Shown: positions 7,469 through 14,702 of the stretch, piece by piece
Numbering within the stretch: position 1 is the first letter of the stretch
Layout: every line of letters starts with the position of its first letter
Assembly: GCA_035690865.1 (NCBI GenBank)
Contig: DASSKE010000001.1
Coordinates: forward strand, 94,616 to 158,615
Length of the DNA stretch: 64,000 bases
Source of the DNA: CAMLQK01 sp035690865
GTDB lineage: Bacteria > Patescibacteriota > Saccharimonadia > Saccharimonadales > UBA4665
Direction of reading: 5' to 3'
Translations under genes and position numbers: made by a program
The notes under the pieces: generated by a model
Told to the model about the DNA's origin: nothing
Database searches by the model: none
Seen by the model: the letters and a program-made list of their open reading frames with translations, nothing else

Positions 7469-8734
7469 TTATGTTGTACGTCGCGTGCATATCGCCAAGG
7501 TTTCGATATGTGGTGTATGCGGAAAGAAGTTGTAGCCCTCAAACGAACTAACGTCATAAGCTTCTTGTAGTAAGGCCAGATCGCGTGCTTGGGTGGCGGG
7601 GTTGCAACTTAAGTAAACTACTTTGGGCGGGCGCACTCGCAGAATCTCAGCAGTAAGGTTAGCGTGCATACCTGCACGCGGCGGATCGACAATAAGCACA
7701 TTGTTTGCCGAAAGATACTCCGTCGCTTTTTCACTCGGTGACTCAATAACTTCGGCAGAAATATCACTAGCCTGTTGCGCGTTAATGCGCGCCATGGCTA
7801 CAGTAGCCGGATGACTCTCGATTATGGTGCATGCACTGCCAGCAACGCTCAACCCAATACTCCCAACGCCACCGAACATATCAATAATCGGCATGCCGGC
7901 GCATTCTTGTTTGATGCGTTCGAGCGCTTGCTCAAATACCGGGATATTTACCTGGAAGAAAGAGTCTACATCGTAAGTAAACGTGCGGCCCAACAGAGTG
8001 TCCTGCAGCTGGCAGTCGCCGAGTTCGTACAGAAGTTCGGTTGGCACACTTGCCGGGCTCTTTGGGTTAGAATGGTACACGCGCAGCCCTTTAAGTGTTG
8101 ACGGTAGGCTAAGCTGAACAAATTCCGTGGGCTTTACGAACAATGCGGCAACAGCTTCACCCTTGGCATCACAACGCACAACGACTGTCTTTAGATCACC
8201 CGCACGACAGTCGGTAGTCTGCAAGGCGGCAACCAGATCATTTGCGGCCCGGTCTAATGCGGGCATCGCCAGCTCACTCCCTGTTACTATCTCTTTCTGA
8301 TGAGAGCCACGACGATGCAAGGCTAAATGCAGACCCGCCTCGTCACCCCAAAAGCTATACTCCATTTTATTGCGGTACTGCCATTCATTTTCGGCTGCAA
8401 CCATCTGCCACTGGCTCGGAATGCGTATTCCCTCGTGCGTAAAAAGTTCGTCAACGATGGCTTTTTTGTATTCGTTTTCTTTACTGAGCGGAATAATTTG
8501 CCACGGGCTGGTAGCCAAATAATTTTGCTCCTTGGGCGAAATACGATTTGGTGACGGCTCAATAATTTCCTCGGCTATTGCTTCGGCATATGATTTTTTT
8601 GACTTAATAATCCGGATGGTCACCTTTTCGCCCGGCAGCACACCCCATACAAATACTTTTCGGTTATCCGGCAATGTTGCCAGGCCCTGGCCACCATGCA
8701 CCAGCTTATCAATAGTTACTTCCACGATTTTCAT
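7469..8734 (-). CDS. TRAM-domain (uracil-5)-methyltransferase, RlmD/TrmA family
   Basis: Predicted to methylate C5 of a uridine in rRNA or tRNA using SAM. 421 residues. An N-terminal TRAM domain (VEVTIDKLVHGGQGLA onward, residues 3-60) is followed by a class I methyltransferase: FFQVNIPVFEQAL, DMFGGVGSIGLSVAG (SAM site), VIVDPPRAGMH and YLSCNPATQARDL, which carries the catalytic Cys. The iron-sulfur cysteines of classical RlmD are absent: the corresponding stretch reads SPKEQNYLATSPWQI. I placed the start at the ATG at 8734, ten bases after the stop of the HAD gene and right before the TRAM domain; an ATG at 8767 would overlap that gene. Which uridine it modifies cannot be told. Confidence 0.88.
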   Translation of the reverse strand: MKIVEVTIDKLVHGGQGLATLPDNRKVFVWGVLPGEKVTIRIIKSKKSYAEAIAEEIIEPSPNRISPKEQNYLATSPWQIIPLSKENEYKKAIVDELFTHEGIRIPSQWQMVAAENEWQYRNKMEYSFWGDEAGLHLALHRRGSHQKEIVTGSELAMPALDRAANDLVAALQTTDCRAGDLKTVVVRCDAKGEAVAALFVKPTEFVQLSLPSTLKGLRVYHSNPKSPASVPTELLYELGDCQLQDTLLGRTFTYDVDSFFQVNIPVFEQALERIKQECAGMPIIDMFGGVGSIGLSVAGSACTIIESHPATVAMARINAQQASDISAEVIESPSEKATEYLSANNVLIVDPPRAGMHANLTAEILRVRPPKVVYLSCNPATQARDLALLQEAYDVSSFEGYNFFPHTPHIETLAICTRRTT

Positions 8735-8744
8735 GTCCTTAGAT

Positions 8745-9374
8745 TTACAGATTTTTGATATAAGCAAGGAGCTGAGCGGGCGTTTCTACAAGAACGTCCG
8801 GCTCGTGCTGCAAAAGAAGGCTCTGGTCATTGTAGCCCCAGGCTACACTTACTACTTGTACATTGGCTTTTTTTGCGCCATCTACGTCACGCGCTTCGTC
8901 GCCAACATACACACAATCTTCTGCATGCAAACCATTCTGACGCATAACCCGTTTGATTGCCCCTGATTTACCAAGCAACCCCACGCCGCCGTACACTCGC
9001 GTAAAGTATACACCTAAGTGGTACGTGTTTAAAAACTTCTGCACATTATGGGCGCTGTTAGAACTCAGGATAAACATCTTGTAGCCATCATTGTGCAATG
9101 CTTCTAGCACCTCTGGAATACCCTCAAAAGGGTGGATGTCGTTCATGCGGCGCTGCATTGCCTTGCGTCCCTGTACCACCAATCGTGGGACTTGCCACGG
9201 CGAAATGCCGAGTGCCTTGGCCACTTTAAGAATAGGCATTTGCCTAAACTTCCTGATGACCGCTTCGTCATTAATCCGGGGGTGGTTGGTCAGCTCATAG
9301 AACACTTCCTGCACCACCTGAAAGCTATTTGCTAAGGTGCCGTCGAAGTCAAAAAGGAGAACTTTATGAGCCAT
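8745..9374 (-). CDS. HAD-family hydrolase, phosphoglycolate phosphatase-like
   Basis: 209 residues. Haloacid-dehalogenase fold phosphatase with motif I LFDFDGTLANS at the N-terminus, motif II FILSSNS, the Lys near LLGKSGAIKRV, and motif IV YVGDEARDVDGAKKA. The helical cap between motifs I and II (about 70 residues) is of the C1 type, as in phosphoglycolate phosphatases; the physiological substrate cannot be read. The start is the ATG at 9374, because AGGAGG lies about five bases before it; an upstream ATG at 9401 would overlap galU much more. Overlaps galU by 11 bases, so the two are translationally coupled. Confidence 0.87.
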   Translation of the reverse strand: MAHKVLLFDFDGTLANSFQVVQEVFYELTNHPRINDEAVIRKFRQMPILKVAKALGISPWQVPRLVVQGRKAMQRRMNDIHPFEGIPEVLEALHNDGYKMFILSSNSAHNVQKFLNTYHLGVYFTRVYGGVGLLGKSGAIKRVMRQNGLHAEDCVYVGDEARDVDGAKKANVQVVSVAWGYNDQSLLLQHEPDVLVETPAQLLAYIKNL

Positions 9375-10227
9375 GCCCCTCCTTTGCCTGCTCCGCAGCA
9401 AAGACTACTTGATTTGCTTTTATCCAGTTCTCAACCGTGCCACTATCGAGGTATTGGCCCTCGGCTGGCAATACATAGGTGCGATTGCCCGCCTCCACAT
9501 AGGCATTCAAGGCATCTGTAATATAATACTCCCCCTTACCCGTGTGTTGCTGAATGGACTGCTCAAGATAGGTAAAGAAACGGGCTTCAAAAAGATATTT
9601 ACTGATGTTAATCAGGTTGCTCTCGGCCTCTTCGGGTCGAGGCTTTTCCTGGATATGACTGAAGATATTTGCACCATCGACTTCTTTCATAGCAATAACG
9701 CCATAGCTACTGACCTGCGAGGGGTCAACTTCGGCTGCCAAAAGCGCCGAACCGCCATCCGTCGCTACCGTGGCCATAAGACGTGCCGCTTCAGATTGGC
9801 CGTCGGTGCGAAAGATAAAGTCATCACCCATAAGCACCAGCACATGCTCGCCGGGCTCCACATACTCGCGACATAGCCATACCGGGATAGAAGTACCATA
9901 TAAAGCATTCGGTGATGTATCTTGCGTAACAAAATGAAAACGCACATCTTGAGGCGGCTGCACCAAGGGAATGAGCGCTTCTTTGCCGTTAGTACGCAGA
10001 TACGCCTCAACGCGAGGCTTTTGCTGATAGTAGTCGTGTAGCTGCGTTGATTCTTCGCTTACCACAAAATAGATATCAGTAATTCCCGCCTTAACACAAT
10101 CTTCAACCACATAGTCGATAACCGGTCGGTTGACAATAGGCAGCATGCATTTTTCGATTGTTTTAGTAACCGGAAAACGCCTGGTTCCGTAACCTGCAAC
10201 AGGGATAATAGCTTTAGTACAGCGCAA
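9364..10227 (-). CDS. galU: UTP-glucose-1-phosphate uridylyltransferase
   Basis: Makes UDP-glucose from UTP and glucose-1-phosphate, the donor for surface glycans and glycolipids. 287 residues, the normal length of bacterial GalU. The N-terminal nucleotide-binding signature AGYGTRRFPVTKTIEKCML is clear, followed by VLMGDDFIF (metal-binding Asp), IQEKPRPEEAE and GKGEYYITDALNAY. The start codon is TTG at 10225-10227, with GAGG nine bases before it; no in-frame ATG is better placed. First gene of an operon with the HAD phosphatase, the methyltransferase and the 6728-7468 gene. Confidence 0.93.
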   Translation of the reverse strand: MRCTKAIIPVAGYGTRRFPVTKTIEKCMLPIVNRPVIDYVVEDCVKAGITDIYFVVSEESTQLHDYYQQKPRVEAYLRTNGKEALIPLVQPPQDVRFHFVTQDTSPNALYGTSIPVWLCREYVEPGEHVLVLMGDDFIFRTDGQSEAARLMATVATDGGSALLAAEVDPSQVSSYGVIAMKEVDGANIFSHIQEKPRPEEAESNLINISKYLFEARFFTYLEQSIQQHTGKGEYYITDALNAYVEAGNRTYVLPAEGQYLDSGTVENWIKANQVVFAAEQAKEGHGS

Positions 10228-10286
10228 GGCTAAACCTCATAATTACCTTATTATGGTAGCACGTTTAGGGCATTTAAGCCCACGTT

Positions 10287-10772
10287 TTACAGAGGTTTAT
10301 ACGGCACATGGCACATACCAATACCTGTGCGCTGGGTAAACTTTTGATGATACGCTTCGGCCTTATAAAATGGTCCAGCTGGCGATATCTCTGTTACGAC
10401 CGGTTTATCGTGATTTGCTTGAGCTTCCTGACGAATGGCTTTAGCACTTGCTTCTTGCGCTTCATCAAAAAAGAAAATGGCAGAGCGATACTGATCGCCC
10501 ACATCAGGGCCTTGGCGATTAAGCTGGGTGGGGTCATGCATTCTAAAAAACTGCTTCAGAAGCGTAATATAGGTAACTTTTTGCGGATTGAATTCTATTA
10601 AAAGCGCCTCAGCGTGCCCCGTAGTATGGCTGCATACTTCGTCGTATGTGGGATTCTTGGTAGTGCCGCCGGTGTAGCCAACCGTTGTGGTTACAACGCC
10701 TGGTATCTGGTCAAAATAATATTGCACGCCCCAAAAGCAGCCAGCGGCAAAAAGGGCTTTTTGCGTTCTCAT
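10287..10772 (-). CDS. msrA: Peptide methionine sulfoxide reductase A
   Basis: Reduces methionine-S-sulfoxide in oxidised proteins. 161 residues with the catalytic GCFWG motif at residues 11-15, GYTGG, HAEAL and the DPTQLNRQGPDVGDQYRS block that forms the active-site wall. A second Cys near the C-terminus (GMCHVP) could be the resolving residue. The -10-like TATGGT (779-784) is six bases before the ATG with no Shine-Dalgarno site, again suggesting a leaderless mRNA. It is divergent from the 10867 gene, with a perfect GTGA-type palindrome in between. Confidence 0.95.
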   Translation of the reverse strand: MRTQKALFAAGCFWGVQYYFDQIPGVVTTTVGYTGGTTKNPTYDEVCSHTTGHAEALLIEFNPQKVTYITLLKQFFRMHDPTQLNRQGPDVGDQYRSAIFFFDEAQEASAKAIRQEAQANHDKPVVTEISPAGPFYKAEAYHQKFTQRTGIGMCHVPYKPL

Positions 10773-10798
10773 GCTTTAACCATAGCACAAGCATAAGC

Positions 10799-10812
10799 GT
10801 GATATATATCAC
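10799..10812. promoter_or_regulatory. CRP/FNR-like palindrome in the msrA divergent region
   Basis: GTGATATATATCAC is a perfect 14-base palindrome with the GTGA-N6-TCAC pattern bound by CRP/FNR-type regulators. It lies about 15 bases upstream of the msrA -10 and about 30 bases upstream of the TATAAA (10842-10847) of the 10867 gene, so it could serve both promoters. No regulator of this family is encoded in the window. Confidence 0.45.
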
Positions 10813-10866
10813 AATTTGTTTGCGTTTCTTCCCGTACATGGTATAAATAGTTCACCATAATTTATC

Positions 10867-11658
10867 ATGTCAGAGAATATGCACGATCTACCACTTATAG
10901 TCCCCGCTGAGTATCTAGGCACACCAGAAGATATGCAAGCAAAACGCCTACAAAGAGCTCCTGCCCAAGTGGTCGCAGCTCTTTCTGCCGATCCTCTCGT
11001 ACTTCGCGCCCACCACCTTGTAAGTTTTGCCGGAGAAACGTATGCGCATCCTGATCTTACGGCCGAAGCACATATTCAAGCTTTTAAGGCGGACGCTTTT
11101 GCTGACCCTGATGCCGCCAAAAGCCCGCTACCAGGCGAAGGCCTTTTGTCGCGCCAACAGTATGCCAGAGATGTGGTCGGCAATAGCCCAGAAGATGCCT
11201 ACAGGACACAGTCTGGTGTAGCCGCTCTTTTGGGACACATCGGGCTCATGGAAGATGGCGCAGCGGTTACAGTTGCTATTCGCGAACGAGACGCAGTCTG
11301 TCATTCTTGTGTGATTGGCAACCACTGCACCGATCCCTTAACAAACGACGAAAGCGACATCTCTGCCCTTCACGTTGCTGAAGATATTGTCACTTTTATA
11401 GAGACAGACGAAATGCCAGCTAATAAGAACCCTTGGGGGCGGGATCCTCTCACTTTTAACGCCCGTCAGCTTCGGGGGACCCTGTTCTTTCTAGGAAGGC
11501 TCAGCCAAGAAACAGCATACAACCCCAAATCCCTTGTCTCCTTTTTGCACGGCTGCCAAACGGCCGGATTTCATGCTCTTGCGTCGTTTAAAAGCGACGC
11601 CAAAGCCATAAGGCAAGAAATTATACGAGGCGTCCCTGGGATAACCAAACCCCTATAA
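10867..11658 (+). CDS. DUF1284-like cysteine-motif protein
   Basis: 263 residues. VLRAHHLVSF (around residue 44) and DAVCHSCVIGNHC (around residue 140) followed by an Asp-rich stretch recall the DUF1284 pattern of an N-terminal LRGHHLLC and a later DxxCxxC...C group; this is by eye and could be a coincidence of short motifs. The Cys group (CxxC-x5-C) could bind a metal or an iron-sulfur cluster. The protein is longer than typical DUF1284 members because of N- and C-terminal additions. Soluble, no signal peptide. Divergent from msrA across a GTGA palindrome, so a link to redox sensing is possible but not shown. A promoter TTGCGT-N16-TATAAA (10820-10847) would give a leader of about 14 bases without a Shine-Dalgarno site. 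Confidence 0.62.
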   Translation: MSENMHDLPLIVPAEYLGTPEDMQAKRLQRAPAQVVAALSADPLVLRAHHLVSFAGETYAHPDLTAEAHIQAFKADAFADPDAAKSPLPGEGLLSRQQYARDVVGNSPEDAYRTQSGVAALLGHIGLMEDGAAVTVAIRERDAVCHSCVIGNHCTDPLTNDESDISALHVAEDIVTFIETDEMPANKNPWGRDPLTFNARQLRGTLFFLGRLSQETAYNPKSLVSFLHGCQTAGFHALASFKSDAKAIRQEIIRGVPGITKPL

Positions 11659-11683
11659 AGCTATTGCTTTTTTGCTGCAAATA

Positions 11684-11712
11684 TTGACTAATATAACAGA
11701 TGGGTGTACAAT
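11684..11712 (+). promoter_or_regulatory. Promoter of the LPSTG surface protein gene
   Basis: TTGACT (11684-11689) and TACAAT (11707-11712) are 17 bases apart. The leader of roughly 55 bases has a short CTCAC/GTGAG hairpin (11733-11755) and then GAAGGAG ahead of the ATG at 11773. This gene, unlike many first genes here, uses a full ribosome-binding site. Confidence 0.7.
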
Positions 11713-11772
11713 ACAAGGGTAAATAAGAGAGCCTCACCCGGTCTTCCCCGTGAGACGAAGGAGTAAATACCT

Positions 11773-12477
11773 ATGGGTACTATTAAGGCATTGGCCATTT
11801 CTGGCCTCACCCTTGCCACTGTAATTGGCATGAGCATTGCACCTGCTACTGCCTCTGCATGGCACCCCGAAGGCAAGATTGTTAAAAAGGTACAGAACGT
11901 TACCGCCAAAAGCGAACTTTCTGACGCTAACAGCGAGAGCGACGCTGTAGCAGCTAAGCCTGGCGACATTCTTACCTACGTTATCACCGTAAGTAATGCC
12001 CAAACCAACGACGACGGCAAGAACGACATGACCAACACGGTTATGACCGACACATTGCCTGCTGGCGTTGAGCTGGTTAGCAACGCAAGTCAGCGCACCA
12101 TTACCGAGAACCTCGGTACCATTAAGCCAAAACAGAGTGTTACCAAGCAGTACCAAGTTAAAGTTACTGCCGACAAAGACATGGTTATTACCAACAAAGC
12201 TTGCTTTACTGGTAACACCGCTGTAAACGACAACCCGCAGAGTGGTTGTGAAGAAGCCGTTGTAAAGGTAACTGTTCCTGCTCCTGAGCAGCCAGAAACC
12301 CCTGCACCTACAACCCCTGAGACCCCTAAGACCCCGGAGACTCCTAAAACTGAGACTCCTGCCCCAGCCGCTCCTGAGCAGCCACTTCCTAGCACTGGTC
12401 CTGCTGGCGCCCTCACCCTCGCCTTCATCGCGAGCCTTGGCGGCTACCTTTTCTACCTGAAGCGCTTCGCTAAATAG
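11773..12477 (+). CDS. Sortase-type LPSTG surface protein with a DUF11-like domain
   Basis: 234 residues. A signal peptide (residues 1-28, ending in ATASA) leads into one DUF11-like beta-sandwich domain (about 50-160; typical GDILTYVITVSN, TDTLPAGVELVS and NLGTIKPKQS signatures), then a proline/threonine-rich stalk (about 175-205; repeats of PETPKT type), LPSTG, a hydrophobic segment and a KRFAK tail. This is the layout of a Gram-positive-type protein anchored to the wall by sortase; the sortase is not in the window. In an epibiont it could face the host cell. The GC of the stalk repeats may favour slippage. Function beyond being a surface stalk protein is unknown. Confidence 0.85.
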   Translation: MGTIKALAISGLTLATVIGMSIAPATASAWHPEGKIVKKVQNVTAKSELSDANSESDAVAAKPGDILTYVITVSNAQTNDDGKNDMTNTVMTDTLPAGVELVSNASQRTITENLGTIKPKQSVTKQYQVKVTADKDMVITNKACFTGNTAVNDNPQSGCEEAVVKVTVPAPEQPETPAPTTPETPKTPETPKTETPAPAAPEQPLPSTGPAGALTLAFIASLGGYLFYLKRFAK

Positions 12478-12495
12478 TACTTCTGCGTAGAACAA

Positions 12496-12530
12496 AATAC
12501 CTCCCAACTAACCGGGAGGTATTTTTATTT
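12496..12530. terminator. Bidirectional intrinsic terminator
   Basis: AATACCTCCC (12496-12505) pairs with GGGAGGTATT (12514-12523) around an eight-base loop, with a T-rich run after it on the plus strand and A-rich sequence before it. It can end both the LPSTG gene and the convergent mscS gene, whose stop at 12525 lies at its edge. Confidence 0.85.
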
Positions 12531-13418
12531 GCGTTTGGCGGAAGCTGCATGCTTGTGGCTCTTGTGAGCATAAGCAGCGGTATCAACAACCACATGTGGG
12601 TACGGAATGGTGATATTTGCTTTATTAAAGGCCGTTAGTATGCGGCGACGGAACTCACCAGCCACATCCCACTGCATGCCGGCAACAACTTCACCCAGTG
12701 CTTTTACAGAGATAGCAGAGTCCAAAAAGCTATCAACACGCAAGAACTCAATTGGTTTGGTAATATGCACGCCCCACTCTTCATCTGTGCTCATTTCGTG
12801 GCCAACTTCGTTAACAATTGCGCGCACTTTATCAACATCGGCCTCATAACTAACCGGAATATCAATATTAACGTTAGCAAAACGGAAGGTCATGTTGGTA
12901 ATGACACTTGCCGAGCCATTAGGCACAATGTGCAAACGGCCATCAAGGTCGCGCAGCTTGGTTATGCGGATGGTAATATCCTCGACAACACCCGAAACAC
13001 TTGTTCCGGCAGCATTAAGGGTAACGATGTCACCCACTCGCATCTGATTCTCCATAATAATAAATAGGCCAGCAAGAAAATCTTTTATAGCTCCCTGGGC
13101 GCCGAGGCTTACGATCAACCCAATCAATCCTGCCCCTGTGGCCAAGCCCGCGAGATTAATGTGCAGTTCAACCAGAATTACAATAATCGTTATGATCCAG
13201 ATAATAACTCCGGCGAGCGTATGAAAGATACCGGCGAGCGTATCTTCGCGCTTACGTTCCTCTTCTTTATTGGCATAGCGATGGTACCGAACTGCTTTGC
13301 GTACCACTCTATCCGTAAAATGCCGTGCGATCAGCTGGGCGATAAAAGCTATCAAAATGGTTACGAGAATCTTGATAAATGTATTGTGTAATAAATCCTG
13401 AGCCTGTTGCATATCCAT
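12525..13418 (-). CDS. mscS: MscS-type mechanosensitive channel
   Basis: Small-conductance mechanosensitive ion channel that opens under membrane tension and protects from osmotic shock. 297 residues: a first membrane helix (about 14-34), a second (about 65-90), the pore-lining helix with the Gly/Ala-rich GLIGLIVSLGAQGAIKDFLA (about 98-117), then the beta-domain signature MRVGDIV and a cytoplasmic alpha/beta cage ending with ITIPYPH. The last 20 residues are Lys/His/Ala-rich. The position next to surface-protein genes gives no further hint. Confidence 0.92.
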   Translation of the reverse strand: MDMQQAQDLLHNTFIKILVTILIAFIAQLIARHFTDRVVRKAVRYHRYANKEEERKREDTLAGIFHTLAGVIIWIITIIVILVELHINLAGLATGAGLIGLIVSLGAQGAIKDFLAGLFIIMENQMRVGDIVTLNAAGTSVSGVVEDITIRITKLRDLDGRLHIVPNGSASVITNMTFRFANVNIDIPVSYEADVDKVRAIVNEVGHEMSTDEEWGVHITKPIEFLRVDSFLDSAISVKALGEVVAGMQWDVAGEFRRRILTAFNKANITIPYPHVVVDTAAYAHKSHKHAASAKRK

Positions 13419-13465
13419 ACTTCTACCTTAACCTCTTATATACATAACTGCAATGCCTGTTACGG

Positions 13466-14482
13466 CTATGCTTTGGCAAAAATGGCCGCATTTGCAGGAT
13501 AAGATACACCATCCATCCGCGTAATATTAAGAGTATATTTGCCTAATACCGTAAAACCATCTGACACTTTATCAATAAGACTAAAAGCCGGTGTCTTGTC
13601 ATGGGAAACCGTATTAAAGCCACGTACGACAAAGAGGCCCTTGGGTATGAGCAGCTCATGGATATGGCTAATGGCCGCCCTTTGAGCATCGTCGTCCATA
13701 GACGGAAGGTCATTATCAACAATTGCCGCCTCAAATCCCTGCTGGTACTGTGGGATAGTCGTCAACTGCTCCAGCACCGTCGTATTCTCATCTTCTATAC
13801 AATAGGTATTCTCCACGCTCAATCCCGCAGCTATTCCGGCATTCACCCGTGACGCGAATGGCGAAGAGTGTAGAATAACGGCTTCGTGCCACATCCGATT
13901 GCCCATTTCATTAATGCGCTGTATGCCCGTTCTAACGCCAGCCCCCCACTCTAATACTCTCGAGGGATTGCCAATAGGCATAGGAATATGAGCTGCACGA
14001 GGCATAACCAGCTCACGGGCACGACTCGCCACTTCAACACTCAAGGCGCCTGGTGTAAGGCGTACGGCGTCCAGCAAACGCGTGTTCCGTAATAGAAGTT
14101 GCACAAGCTCGCTCGCCACAACCTCCCATACATAATTACGATTTGCGTCATCGAGGTTCGGCAGATTCTTATTTGCTGCCTTGATAAGCTCAGACTCAGC
14201 GAGCCCCTCCTCGGGTATTAGCTGGCGGTATCGTGTCTTAAAAAGAGTCGAGATTCCTAACGAACCACCCACCTGTGTTGCAAGGGAGCGATGGCGCATA
14301 TCTATCTGTTGGTCGCCCGTTTGTGGCGTAAAGTACAGGTCACCCGGAGCGAGAGCCATTGCCAAAGCCTGCGTGCGATCTGCTGGATATAATATTTGCG
14401 TATCTGGCACGCCTAAAATACGTCCACAGATATCTACCGATGCGAGATTTGCTTCGCTTGACCGTCCAGACACAGGATACAT
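13466..14482 (-). CDS. Hypothetical protein, methyltransferase-like C-terminal half
   Basis: 338 residues, family not recognised. The C-terminal half has the rhythm of a class I SAM-dependent methyltransferase: SRVLEWGAGVRTGIQRI (a GxG-like loop after a beta strand, around residue 178), FEAAIVDNDLPSMDDD (around 255), and HELLIPKGLFVVRGFNT (around 280), the usual strand 4 to 5 region. The loop reads EWGAGVRTG and is less canonical than ExGxGxG. The N-terminal half is helical without a visible motif. AGGAGGGG is placed well before the ATG at 14482. It is a single-gene unit between mscS and a small membrane ORF. The substrate is unknown. Confidence 0.6.
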   Translation of the reverse strand: MYPVSGRSSEANLASVDICGRILGVPDTQILYPADRTQALAMALAPGDLYFTPQTGDQQIDMRHRSLATQVGGSLGISTLFKTRYRQLIPEEGLAESELIKAANKNLPNLDDANRNYVWEVVASELVQLLLRNTRLLDAVRLTPGALSVEVASRARELVMPRAAHIPMPIGNPSRVLEWGAGVRTGIQRINEMGNRMWHEAVILHSSPFASRVNAGIAAGLSVENTYCIEDENTTVLEQLTTIPQYQQGFEAAIVDNDLPSMDDDAQRAAISHIHELLIPKGLFVVRGFNTVSHDKTPAFSLIDKVSDGFTVLGKYTLNITRMDGVSYPANAAIFAKA

Positions 14483-14508
14483 ATTCCCCTCCTATTTGTA
14501 GCTGCTCT

Positions 14509-14628
14509 TTAGGCAAAGAGCTCAGAAATTGCACAGACAAATACGAACATACAGATCGATGACAGTATAATGAGCGTGGCTTTATGGAATTGCCGTAACT
14601 CATCTTCCACCTTCTTCCTACGCGGCAT
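14509..14628 (-). CDS. Small single-pass membrane protein (39 aa)
   Basis: A short frame reading MPRRKKVEDELRQF, then a hydrophobic helix (ATLIILSSICMFVFVCAI) and SELFA. The ATG at 14628 has GGGAG six bases before it, which is better than the in-frame ATG at 14640. A charged basic N-terminus followed by one membrane helix is the look of a genuine small membrane protein, but so short a frame could also be chance. No homologue is known to me. Confidence 0.4.
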   Translation of the reverse strand: MPRRKKVEDELRQFHKATLIILSSICMFVFVCAISELFA

Positions 14629-14673
14629 TGGTGCTCCCATAGTAGCTACTACTGTAGCAATATCTAGAGGTTT

Positions 14674-14699
14674 GTACCTGTGATTATTATCACAGGTAC
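14674..14699. promoter_or_regulatory. 26-base palindrome with TGTGA-N6-TCACA core
   Basis: GTACCTGTGAT (14674-14684) and ATCACAGGTAC (14689-14699) are perfect 11-base inverted repeats around four bases. The core TGTGA-N6-TCACA is exactly the CRP consensus. It lies just after the lysS stop and before the small membrane ORF. As RNA it would form a hairpin, but without a T-tract on the minus strand, so an operator is at least as likely as a terminator. Confidence 0.5.
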
Positions 14700-14702
14700 T
14701 TC

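Noticed and set aside
11734..12507. Long open frame (257 codons) on the minus strand opposite the LPSTG gene
   Set aside because: It is a shadow of the repetitive, Pro/Thr-rich coding sequence; the plus frame has signal peptide, domain, LPSTG and promoter.
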